In this document: in pieces, positions 24,753-32,305 of the stretch | Position numbering within the stretch: the first letter of the stretch is position 1 | Layout of the letters: every line of letters begins with the position of its first letter | Assembly (NCBI RefSeq): GCF_900104445.1 | Contig: NZ_FNJI01000019.1 | Coordinates: forward strand, 37,072 to 101,071 | Length of the DNA stretch: 64,000 bases | Direction: 5' to 3' | From: Desulforhopalus singaporensis | GTDB taxonomy: Bacteria > Desulfobacterota > Desulfobulbia > Desulfobulbales > Desulfocapsaceae | Position numbers and translations under genes: made by a program | The notes under the pieces: generated by a model | The model's database searches: none | What the model was told of the DNA's origin: nothing | What the model saw: the letters and a program-made list of their open reading frames with translations, nothing else

Positions 24753-27044
24753 TTAACTTTCCAGGGCCTTCAGGATCGCTTCCGGAGTTGCCGGCAGATC
24801 GTTAATCGATTTGCCGATTGCGTCGCAGACCGCGTTGACAAAGGCCGGGGCTGAAGGTACACTCGAGGGCTCGCCGAGTCCTTTGGCGCCAAAAGGGCCG
24901 AGGCCTCCGCCCGACTCGATCATGTCGGTCTCAATCTCCGGCACGTCCATTGAGGTCGGGATCAGGTAGGTTGCAAAATCCGGGTTGAGGGTCTTGCCCC
25001 TGTCGTACTGAATTCCCTCCATCGCTCCATAACCGAGTCCGTAGACTGCTCCGCCCTCGATCTGCCCTTCGGCGCTGAGTTTGTTAACTGCCTGGCCGGC
25101 ATCGTAGCAGGCGACGTATTTTAAGATTTCGGCTCTGCCGGTATCGGTGTCAACAGCCACCTCAATTGCGTGGGAGCCGAACGTAAAGTCGGCAAATACC
25201 TGACCCTGGCCGGAGGTGAAGTCCATGAACTCACGCGCCGGGGCGTTGAACTGGGCGAGGTTGAAAAGCTCGACTCCGTCGGAGGCGCAGAGTTTGACCA
25301 GCTGCTCAAGTTCCATATTTCTCTCAGGAGCTGATTCAACGACCAGTTGGTGGTTGACAAGGTCAAGCTCTGCAACCGGAACTGCCAGGTGTTTCGATGC
25401 TTTGTCAAGCAGGTTATCCCGTATCGCCTTGGCCGCTTTGAGCGTGGCGTTTCCTGACATGTAGAGCATCCGGGTGGCGGTGGTGGTGCCGGCAAGGGGG
25501 GTGAGGGAGGTGTCGCCGAAAAATACGGTAACATCTTCCATATCGACCCCGAGCACCTCCGCTGCTATGGAAGCCAGGGAAGAGGTCTGGCCGCAGCCGA
25601 TATCCTGTACCCCGCACCGGACCACGACGCTGCCGTCGAGTTCGATGGACACGTAGGATCGGGAGGTATCATGAAGAAATGTCATGCGACCGTAGCTCAT
25701 CATGGAGGATGCCATGCCCTGACCAATGACTATGTTCGGCTTGTCGGATACGGTTTTTTCACCCAGCATCTCCATAACCTTGATGCCGGTAGCCTCGGTC
25801 TCTACCGCATTTTCGAGGATTCGCCCGGTAGCCATGGCGTCACCCTGGTGCAGGTAGTTCCTGCGGCGAAATTCCAGAGGGTCCATGCCAATCGCTCTGG
25901 CTGCCTCATCCATTTGCCGTTCGTAGCCAAAACATACCTGTGCTCCGCCAAAACCGCGGTTGGCGCTGGCAAAGGTGTTGTTGGTAAGGACCGTTCTGCT
26001 GTCGACCTTCACCGTTTCGACATCATAGGGGCCGACTGCCTTGACCGTGGAGTAGAGGAGAATCCACGGGCTGAGGTAGACATAGGCGCCGGCATCCGAT
26101 AGGATGTCGACCTGCTGGGCGACAAGCTTGCCGTCTTTTGTGACACCCGTCTTGTAGTGCATTTTGTACGCATGGCGTTTGCCGTGGCAGATAAGGGATT
26201 CCTCCCTGGTCCAGACCATGGAGCAGGGCCTTCCCGTTTTGTAGACAACCAGTGCCAGATAGGTTTCAACGGTGATATCTTCCTTGCCGCCGAAACCGCC
26301 GCCCACCATCGGGGCGATTACGCGAACCTTGTTCTGCGGCAGCCCAAGTACCTCGGCAATACCCCTGAAATGCTCAATAACCTGGGTAGATGCGCGGATG
26401 GTGATGATGCCGTCCTCTCCCATCCAGGCGGTGCCGCACTCGGTTTCCATATAGGCGTGGTCGACCTGGGGGACGGTGAAGGTGTTTTCGACGATCACGT
26501 CCGCCCTGGAAAAACCGTCGGTTACGTCACCCTTGCGGATCTTGTATTGACAGACCAGGTTGGACTCGTCTTCACCAACAAGATAGGCCCCCGGTTTCAG
26601 CGCTTCGGCGGGATCATAAACGCCTTCGAGCTTTTCGTACTCAACTTTGATAAGCTTGAGTGCTTCGTCGCATATCTCAGGGGTTTCGGCGGCCACAATG
26701 GCCACCGCTTCACCGTAAAAACGGACCTTCTTGTCGGCGAGTACCCGATAAAGTCCTTCAAACCCGCCAACGGTATGGGTCTGGCCAAACTTGGTGACGG
26801 TTTCGTTGTGCGGTACATCTTTTGCGGTAAGAACCGCCTCAACACCCTCGAGCGCTTCCGCTGCACTGGTGTCGATGGCAATGAGCCTGGCCGCGGCGTG
26901 AGCGCTTCTGAGCGCCTTTACGTGCAGCATTCCAGGGATTTCATGGTCACCTGCATAGCTGGTGTTGCCGAGGACTTTCTCCCAGGCGTCATGGCGCGGC
27001 ATGGGTTTGCCAACGATGCGAAATTTTTTATCTTTGTAGGACAT
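24753..27044 (-). CDS. Molybdenum hydroxylase, molybdopterin-binding large subunit, complex B
   Basis: A 763-residue catalytic subunit of the xanthine dehydrogenase family with canonical motifs: GGGFGGKED in the cofactor loop, ANRGFGGAQ in the substrate loop, QDIGCGQTSS, and the active-site Glu in GPFGAKGLGEPSS. These are more canonical than in complex A, and the two proteins are clearly not a recent duplication. I prefer ATG 27044, which has GGGAG 7 bp upstream; a GTG 6 bp earlier overlaps the small-subunit stop. Subunit gene order here is FAD, iron-sulfur, large. The substrate is unknown; the purine/N-heterocycle hydroxylases with selenium are the closest functional analogues by context. 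Confidence 0.9.
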   Translation of the reverse strand: MSYKDKKFRIVGKPMPRHDAWEKVLGNTSYAGDHEIPGMLHVKALRSAHAAARLIAIDTSAAEALEGVEAVLTAKDVPHNETVTKFGQTHTVGGFEGLYRVLADKKVRFYGEAVAIVAAETPEICDEALKLIKVEYEKLEGVYDPAEALKPGAYLVGEDESNLVCQYKIRKGDVTDGFSRADVIVENTFTVPQVDHAYMETECGTAWMGEDGIITIRASTQVIEHFRGIAEVLGLPQNKVRVIAPMVGGGFGGKEDITVETYLALVVYKTGRPCSMVWTREESLICHGKRHAYKMHYKTGVTKDGKLVAQQVDILSDAGAYVYLSPWILLYSTVKAVGPYDVETVKVDSRTVLTNNTFASANRGFGGAQVCFGYERQMDEAARAIGMDPLEFRRRNYLHQGDAMATGRILENAVETEATGIKVMEMLGEKTVSDKPNIVIGQGMASSMMSYGRMTFLHDTSRSYVSIELDGSVVVRCGVQDIGCGQTSSLASIAAEVLGVDMEDVTVFFGDTSLTPLAGTTTATRMLYMSGNATLKAAKAIRDNLLDKASKHLAVPVAELDLVNHQLVVESAPERNMELEQLVKLCASDGVELFNLAQFNAPAREFMDFTSGQGQVFADFTFGSHAIEVAVDTDTGRAEILKYVACYDAGQAVNKLSAEGQIEGGAVYGLGYGAMEGIQYDRGKTLNPDFATYLIPTSMDVPEIETDMIESGGGLGPFGAKGLGEPSSVPSAPAFVNAVCDAIGKSINDLPATPEAILKALES

Positions 27045-27046
27045 GC

Positions 27047-27526
27047 TCACTCTCCCTGGCTATGATTTTTCTTTGCGGCATTTGCAACAGCGTCGATAAT
27101 CTTCTGGTACCCGGTACAGCGGCAAAGATTGCCGGAGAGGCCTTCCCTGATTTCGGTCCTGGTCGGGTCGGGATTCTCATTAAGAAATGCGGTTGCGGAT
27201 ATAACCATGCCTGCGGTGCAGTAGCCGCATTGGATTGCGCCGCTGTTGACAAACGACTCCTGCACGGCTGATGGGGCCTCGGCTGTGCCTAACCCTTTAA
27301 CGGTTACTATCTCAGATCCGTCGGCGGCTGGTGCAAGAACCAGGCAGCTGTTGACCGCCTTGCCGTCCATGAGAACGGTACAGGCGCCGCAGTCACCGTC
27401 GCTGCATCCGTCTTTTACTTCTTTTGCCTTGGCGTTGTTGCGAAGGGCGCTGAGGAGCGACTGGGTCGGAGCCACTGCTAACGTCTTCTTCTTCCCGTTG
27501 AGTGTTATTGTAATGTTTATGCTCAT
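27047..27526 (-). CDS. Molybdenum hydroxylase, [2Fe-2S] subunit, complex B
   Basis: A 159-residue small subunit with both [2Fe-2S] motifs (DGCSDGDCGACTVLMDG...C and QCGYCTAGM with CRCTGYQ). It overlaps the FAD-subunit stop by 4 bp (ATGA) and is followed at once by the large-subunit gene, so translation is coupled across all three. It carries electrons from the molybdenum centre to the flavin. Confidence 0.9.
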   Translation of the reverse strand: MSINITITLNGKKKTLAVAPTQSLLSALRNNAKAKEVKDGCSDGDCGACTVLMDGKAVNSCLVLAPAADGSEIVTVKGLGTAEAPSAVQESFVNSGAIQCGYCTAGMVISATAFLNENPDPTRTEIREGLSGNLCRCTGYQKIIDAVANAAKKNHSQGE

Positions 27527-28392
27527 TTCACTCCTCCTTGTGCGAAAGCGTCAGTGAGTGCCCTGGCCAGGATATTGGCCGCAACATGGCGGCGATAGTC
27601 CGCTGAGCCGCGTATGTCGCTGATAGGCGAAATATCCTGTTGTACTGCCGTTGCACATGCAGTTATGAATTGGTCACTGAAAATGGTTCCCCGTGCAGCC
27701 GTTTCAACGGAGGCGGCCCGTAAAGGAACAGGGCCTACAGCACCGAAAGCTACGGCGATATCATCACACCTGTCGCCGTCTTTCTTGAGAATCATGGACA
27801 TGTTCGCCACTGAGATCGCCGCCCCGTTTCGCTGACCCACCTTGGCAAATCTCGTCCAGGCGGCCGGGCCAGGGGGGGGGAAGCTGAATCCGGTGATGAT
27901 CTCGTTTTCCTTCCTGGCGGTCTTCTTGTAATCGAGAAAAAAACCTGCCAGGGGAATCTGCCGGGTGGTGCCGTCTGTGGCGAGAAGGTGCACGTCGGCA
28001 TTCAGGGTCAGCAGTACCGGCGCAGTGTCCGCACTTGGCGAGGCGTTTGCTATATTGCCGCCGATGGTTGCGCGGCTCCTGGTGAGCGGAGAGCCGACAC
28101 TTTTTGCGCCGCTGGCAAGAACGGGGCACTGGTTGATTATGAGCTCATTGGAGACGAGCTCGGCCATGGTGACCGCAGCGCCAATTGAAATGCGATTGTT
28201 CTCTTCTTTAATTTCTCTTAATTCCGTAACTTTTGAGATGTCGAGCAGAGCGACCGGGTATTTCACGCCGCGCCTGGCGGCCGGGATAAAATCAGTTGTT
28301 CCGGCTACAGTCTGAAATCCTTTCGGCAGTTGGCTGAACAGGGTGGTTAGTTCGCTGTAAGACCGAGGATTAAAGTATTTTACTTCACTCAC
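27523..28392 (-). CDS. Molybdenum hydroxylase, FAD-binding subunit, complex B
   Basis: A 289-residue medium subunit with FAD motifs TVAGTTDFIPAARRG and ATIGGNIANASPSADTAPVLLTL. It is the first gene of the long minus-strand cluster, so the promoter for the cluster should lie in the 950-bp region upstream, where a TTCACT-N17-TATAGT promoter candidate and a 7-5-7 palindrome are found. Twelve genes follow in the same direction down to 14674 with short gaps. Confidence 0.9.
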   Translation of the reverse strand: MSEVKYFNPRSYSELTTLFSQLPKGFQTVAGTTDFIPAARRGVKYPVALLDISKVTELREIKEENNRISIGAAVTMAELVSNELIINQCPVLASGAKSVGSPLTRSRATIGGNIANASPSADTAPVLLTLNADVHLLATDGTTRQIPLAGFFLDYKKTARKENEIITGFSFPPPGPAAWTRFAKVGQRNGAAISVANMSMILKKDGDRCDDIAVAFGAVGPVPLRAASVETAARGTIFSDQFITACATAVQQDISPISDIRGSADYRRHVAANILARALTDAFAQGGVK

Positions 28393-28524
28393 TTTGCTTC
28401 TCCTTTTGAGATGGTCGTGATCTTTGTCGCTCTGGGGTGGTGTCGGCCAAAGCTCTCGTCGTGATTTAGAATCCTGAGTGGTTGCTCTCTGTTTCCTGTC
28501 GTTGAACCTATTAAGAATATTTTA

Positions 28525-28543
28525 TGTTCATTTTAGATGAACA
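28525..28543. promoter_or_regulatory. Palindrome TGTTCAT-N5-ATGAACA, candidate operator
   Basis: A perfect 7-5-7 inverted repeat about 20-40 bp downstream of the start point expected from the minus-strand promoter candidate, a position suited to repression. It has the same geometry as the palindrome at 6186-6204. The likely ligand is one of the two XRE-cupin regulators. Confidence 0.45.
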
Positions 28544-28568
28544 ACTGTGTGACCCTGAGTATGAAACT

Positions 28569-28597
28569 ACTATACCTGAAAGTACGCTGTGAGTGAA
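28569..28597 (-). promoter_or_regulatory. Candidate sigma-70 promoter of the molybdenum-hydroxylase cluster
   Basis: Reading the minus strand, TTCACT (28597-28592), 17 bp, TATAGT (28574-28569). The -35 element overlaps a GTGAACA half site. The transcript would have a leader of about 170 nt before the FAD-subunit gene. Confidence 0.45.
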
Positions 28598-29247
28598 CAA
28601 AAAACTGACGTAAAAACATTTTTTCTTTTTTTGGAAAAAATGTTCTGTGTAAACAATATGTTGCGTGTTTGTCTGTTTGGGGGGTGAGGCTGCCGATGGC
28701 TCCTTCGAAGGTGCTGGAGGGTGGTGTGAGGAGGGGTTTGGAGAGTCGTGTTGCGTTTAAAAAGTTTGTTAATTGTGAACATATTTTTTGTGGGTATGAT
28801 TGTGTTTTTTAGATGTGTGTATGTTGGTGGTGAACAATGGTGGGTTGGCGAGTGAAGCAGGGAGGGTGGTGTCGGCTGTTTATTGCCGGTGATTGCTGTA
28901 ATGTATTGAAAATACGCTGTTATTTGTTCCTTGTGGAGAGAGGAGGTTTGGTGCGGGCAGTTTTAAACGGGAGATTTTATGAAGGGTAAGTTCTCTGGTG
29001 GAGAACATTAACTGTTGGCTGTGTTCACTATATATAAATGTCTGTCGTGTGGGTTTTGTTCTTGATGTTGTCTTCGGGTAAGTTTTCTGCTGATTTATGT
29101 ATTTGTATGAAATATGTGTAAAATCCGTGATTTAAGCTGGTTTATCTGTTGGCTTTGTGGTAGTGGAAGTGGGGTCGTGCTGAGTTGTTATGCCGTTTTT
29201 GTAAAATGTTGCGTAAATGGGGTGTTTACTATATGTGTACTTTTTAT

Positions 29248-29276
29248 TTGACAGACCAACGTCCGGTATGTACTAT
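29248..29276 (+). promoter_or_regulatory. Sigma-70 promoter of the racemase/XdhC genes
   Basis: TTGACA (29248-29253), exactly 17 bp, TACTAT (29271-29276), 65 bp before the racemase start. The -10 element lies inside a TGTACTATTTGTGAAC sequence related to the recurring GTGAAC motif, so a regulator may overlap the promoter. Confidence 0.65.
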
Positions 29277-29341
29277 TTGTGAACTCTGAAGTGTGCCCCT
29301 GTTTCCTGTATGTTGTACCGCAGTCTTGAGGAAGATGAAAA

Positions 29342-30067
29342 ATGCAACAGGAACCGATGAAGACAATCGGAGTGCTTGGCGGAATGGGGCCGATGGCCAC
29401 CGTTAACCTTGCACAGGCGATTGTTGAAAACACTCTGGCACGATGCGACCAGGATCACCCTCCGGTGATAATAGACTCGAACACCAGAATAGCCGACCGC
29501 ACCGCTTTTCTGCTCGGCCTGTCTACGCAAGATCCAAGGCCGGAAATTCTGGCGGCGGCTGCCAGGCTTGAAAACGCAGGTGTCGCCTGTATGGTGATGC
29601 CGTGCAACACCGCCCATGCTTTTTATCCGGATATCGTGGCCGCAACTAGGGCGGAGGTCATTCACATGATTGAGGAGACGGCAAAATGGATTGCAACCAC
29701 TTTTCCCACCCAGAAAAAGATAGGCGTTCTTGCCACCCAGGGTACCTATAGGGCAGACGTCTACGGCAGGGGGTTGGCTAAGTTCGGGCTGATTCAGATC
29801 GTTCCCGACCAGCGCGGCCAGGAAGAAGTTACCAGGCTGATTTACGACGGCATTAAGGCTAACAACCTGGCCTATGATTACACGGGATATGACCAGGCGG
29901 TTGCCAGGTTCAGGGCAGAGCACAACCTCGAGGTGGTGATCCTTGGCTGTACCGAGCTGTCGGTGGCGCAGCGGTTGCATCCGCTGGGTGGGACATTCGT
30001 TGATCCGCTGAGGGTTATTGCCCGGGTATTGATAGAAAAAGCAGGAGGCCGGGTGACAAGCTGGTAG
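29342..30067 (+). CDS. Aspartate racemase-family amino acid racemase
   Basis: A 241-residue member of the PLP-independent Asp/Glu racemase family. The N-terminus MKTIGVLGGMGPMATV (from residue 6) is the family signature, and the two catalytic cysteines are Cys88 (MPCNTAH) and Cys203 (GCTELS). Such enzymes interconvert L- and D-aspartate, glutamate or related amino acids. It opens a plus-strand operon with an XdhC-family gene and a broken ureohydrolase, divergent from the hydantoinase-hydroxylase cluster. Racemisation may feed D-amino acids from hydantoin cleavage to L-specific enzymes such as aspartase. An alternative ATG lies 15 bp downstream; the first has GAGGA at a suitable distance. Confidence 0.85.
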   Translation: MQQEPMKTIGVLGGMGPMATVNLAQAIVENTLARCDQDHPPVIIDSNTRIADRTAFLLGLSTQDPRPEILAAAARLENAGVACMVMPCNTAHAFYPDIVAATRAEVIHMIEETAKWIATTFPTQKKIGVLATQGTYRADVYGRGLAKFGLIQIVPDQRGQEEVTRLIYDGIKANNLAYDYTGYDQAVARFRAEHNLEVVILGCTELSVAQRLHPLGGTFVDPLRVIARVLIEKAGGRVTSW

Positions 30068-30132
30068 CGGCTGTTCGTCCATCTGACGAGAAGTGGGTTG
30101 GGCTGGGGGTAAATTGAAAATCAGGGGGCGCA

Positions 30133-31158
30133 ATGCGGAACTTGCTGGACACCATTGTCGGTGTCCTGAAAAATGGTGAAGAGTTAATAGTTGTTGGCAT
30201 CACCCGGAGCAGCGGGTCGGCACCGAGAACTTCAGGTGCCCGCATGGTGGTACTCGCAGACGGGACTATCAGGGGGACGGTCGGCGGCGGTATCCTGGAG
30301 GGTAGGTGTATCGAGGAGTCGATCAGGTTGTTCGGTTCTTCCTCAACCCATAAGGAGATCGACTTCTCGCTGGATGCAGAGACAATTGCCGGCGAGGGCA
30401 TGATTTGCGGCGGTGCCGTTTCGGTGCTCCTTCATCGGATAGGTGAAGAGCAGCTGGATATGTTTGAGCAACTGCTCACCCTCTGCAGAACCGGTATGCG
30501 GCCGCTCCTGCTTACACTGCTGCCAGGCAAGGCAAGTGCCTGTCCGCAGCTGATTATTGCCGACCGTGACAATCTGCAACCGTTTGGTTCGGGATTTTAT
30601 GAGTTCCTCATGGAAAAAACGGGCCGGGCGCCCTATCTGGTGGTGGCAGACGGGGTTGAACTCTTCGTTGAGCCATTAGTCTCCCCAGGTGTTGTGCATC
30701 TCATCGGGGCCGGACATGTCTCTTTTGCCGCTGCCAAAATTGCCGCTTTTACCGGTTTTGAAGTGGTGGTGGTCGATGACCGGTCGGAATTTGCCAGCCA
30801 CAACAGATTTCCCGAAGCCCACCAGGTCAGGGTGGTGGACTCCTTTGATTCCTGCTTTGACAGGCTGACCGCAGACGATTACGTGGTAATCGTCACCAGG
30901 GGTCATCTTCATGACAAGGAGGTGCTTGCCCAGGCCCTTGGCACCGATGCCGGGTATATTGGCATGATCGGCAGCAGAAAAAAACGCGATATGATTTACG
31001 ATGCACTGCGGGACCAAGGGGTTTCCGAGGCCAGTCTTGCCAGGGTATACAGCCCTATAGGCTTGTCCATAGGTGCCGACACGCCAAACGAGATCGCCCT
31101 GAGTATAGTTGGCGAACTGGTGAAGGTACGGGCTGAAGGGGGCATGAAAAAAATATAG
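30133..31158 (+). CDS. XdhC/CoxI-family molybdenum hydroxylase maturation protein
   Basis: A 341-residue protein. The N-terminal XdhC domain contains SSGSAPRTSGARMVV and TVGGGILEGRCIEE; the C-terminal half is a Rossmann domain (VHLIGAGHVSFAAAKIAAFTGFEVVVVDDR) with VTRGHLHDKEVL and GMIGSRKKRD. XdhC proteins bind molybdenum cofactor, help its sulfuration and insert it into xanthine-dehydrogenase-type enzymes. In this setting it should serve complexes A and B, whose genes diverge 0.9 kb to the left. It lies 65 bp after the racemase gene and is probably co-transcribed with it. Confidence 0.88.
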   Translation: MRNLLDTIVGVLKNGEELIVVGITRSSGSAPRTSGARMVVLADGTIRGTVGGGILEGRCIEESIRLFGSSSTHKEIDFSLDAETIAGEGMICGGAVSVLLHRIGEEQLDMFEQLLTLCRTGMRPLLLTLLPGKASACPQLIIADRDNLQPFGSGFYEFLMEKTGRAPYLVVADGVELFVEPLVSPGVVHLIGAGHVSFAAAKIAAFTGFEVVVVDDRSEFASHNRFPEAHQVRVVDSFDSCFDRLTADDYVVIVTRGHLHDKEVLAQALGTDAGYIGMIGSRKKRDMIYDALRDQGVSEASLARVYSPIGLSIGADTPNEIALSIVGELVKVRAEGGMKKI

Positions 31159-31241
31159 ATTGTCAACGAGTTGCAAGACGCCTTGTCCTTGTCAGGCTCA
31201 TGGAGCCGCCAGGCAGTTCTGGTGGCGAAAAACACTCTCCG

Positions 31242-31276
31242 TCTCCTGCTGCACCATGTTACGTTGCAGCAGGAGA
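31242..31276 (+). repeat. 12-bp perfect inverted repeat between XdhC and ureohydrolase genes
   Basis: TCTCCTGCTGCA (31242-31253) and TGCAGCAGGAGA (31265-31276) with an 11-nt loop and no T-run. It may attenuate transcription before the broken ureohydrolase gene. Confidence 0.5.
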
Positions 31277-31416
31277 AGACGCGAAAGGTATTCTTGCACA
31301 TAACCGACGCATGGACGCATGGTATCCGTGCCGCCGTCCACCTTGAGCGGACCATGGATTCGGGTAAAGATGCGGGTGTGGCGGTGACCGGAAGAACCTG
31401 ACAGGTGGATGACATT

Positions 31417-32282
31417 ATGATAAAAGAGTTCAACCAGCCCCTTGGCGGCAACGCTATGGCGAGAGCCGGCGGTCCGGCAACGATGATGAGGCTGCCGGTG
31501 CAAAAAAATGTTTCGGGCCTTGATGCCTGTTTTGTTGGTCCCCTCCCCCTGGACATAGGATCTTCCAACCGTGTAGGCTCCAGGGATGCGCCACGGCAGA
31601 TCAGAGCTGAATCCAGTATGATAAGGCCGTACAATATGGGGACCGGAGCGGCGCCTTTTGATTCGATCCAGGTGGCGGGTATCGGCGATGTAGCTGTAAC
31701 TACCTTCAACTTAACGAAAAATATCGATATCATCGAACGGTTCTTCGATGACATCCTCGGTCACGATTGCATTCCTCTGACCCCGGGCGGAGACCATACG
31801 GTTACTCTGCCGATCTTGCGGGCAATGGCCACAAAGCTCGGTCCAGTCGGTCTGGTGCATGTCGACGCCCATACCGATATCAATGACGAGATGTTTAGTG
31901 AGAAAATCGCCCACGGAACCGTGTTCAGAAGAGCGGTCGAGGAGGAGCTCATTGATTCCAGCCGGGAGGTCCAGATCGGAGTACGCGGTAGCGGATATGC
32001 CGCAGACGATTTTGACTGGGGGGTGAAATCAGGGGTTCCGGGTGGTGCAGGCCGAGCAGTGCTGGCACAAATCCCTGACGCCGATGATGGAGGAGGTGCG
32101 GCGGGCTGACTACTATCCAGGCCCTGGAGATTGTGCGCGGTTGCCGGGGGCTTGATATTGTAGGCGGAGATCTGGTCGAGGTCTCTCCGCCGTATGATGC
32201 CAGCGGTAACATCTCCCTGGTCGGGGCCAATATCCTGTTTGAAATGCTCTGTGTGTTGCCCGGCGTGAAGTATCAGGGATAG
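31417..32282 (+). pseudogene. Guanidinobutyrase/agmatinase-like ureohydrolase, disrupted
   Basis: The first about 200 residues match manganese ureohydrolases close to Pseudomonas guanidinobutyrase: NQPLGGNAMARAGG, GGDHTVTLPILRAMA, HVDAHTDIND, RPYNMGTGAAPFDS. At a GGGG run near 32030 the frame shifts by one base; the next frame continues with GFRVVQAEQCWHKSLTP and MMEEVRRA. The gene then resumes in the original-length family pattern as LTTIQALEIVRGCRGLDIVGGDLVEVSPPYD to a stop at 32282. The roughly 30 residues normally between these parts, which hold the second metal-binding motif (SFDIDxxDPxxAPGTGTPE), are missing. One shift might be a sequencing error, but the deletion is not. It follows XdhC and, when intact, would have released urea from a guanidino acid. 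Confidence 0.82.
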
Positions 32283-32305
32283 GTCCGGGCAGCGGCAGGC
32301 AGCAC

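Larger units (their letters stand above)
28393..29341. other. Long GT-biased regulatory region between two divergent catabolic operons
   Basis: About 950 bp with no convincing gene. The plus strand from about 28640 to 29170 is strikingly rich in G and T and poor in C. GTGAACA-type half sites recur (28592, about 28774, about 28831, reversed at 29022, and 29279), as do TGTTCACTATATA (29022-29034) and TGTTTACTATATG (29223-29235). Candidate promoters face outward at both ends. Likely a heavily regulated control region shared by the molybdenum-hydroxylase cluster and the racemase-XdhC genes. Confidence 0.5.

Noticed and set aside
26157..27065. 302-codon plus-strand frame inside the complex-B large-subunit gene
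   Set aside because: Antisense to a strongly supported xanthine-dehydrogenase-family gene; no motifs.
28570..28782. 70-codon minus-strand frame in the GT-biased region
   Set aside because: Composition is a by-product of the base skew (many Thr, His, Pro); no ribosome site.
29273..30133. 286-codon minus-strand frame opposite the racemase gene
   Set aside because: Antisense to a gene with both catalytic Cys motifs; it would also run through the sigma-70 promoter.
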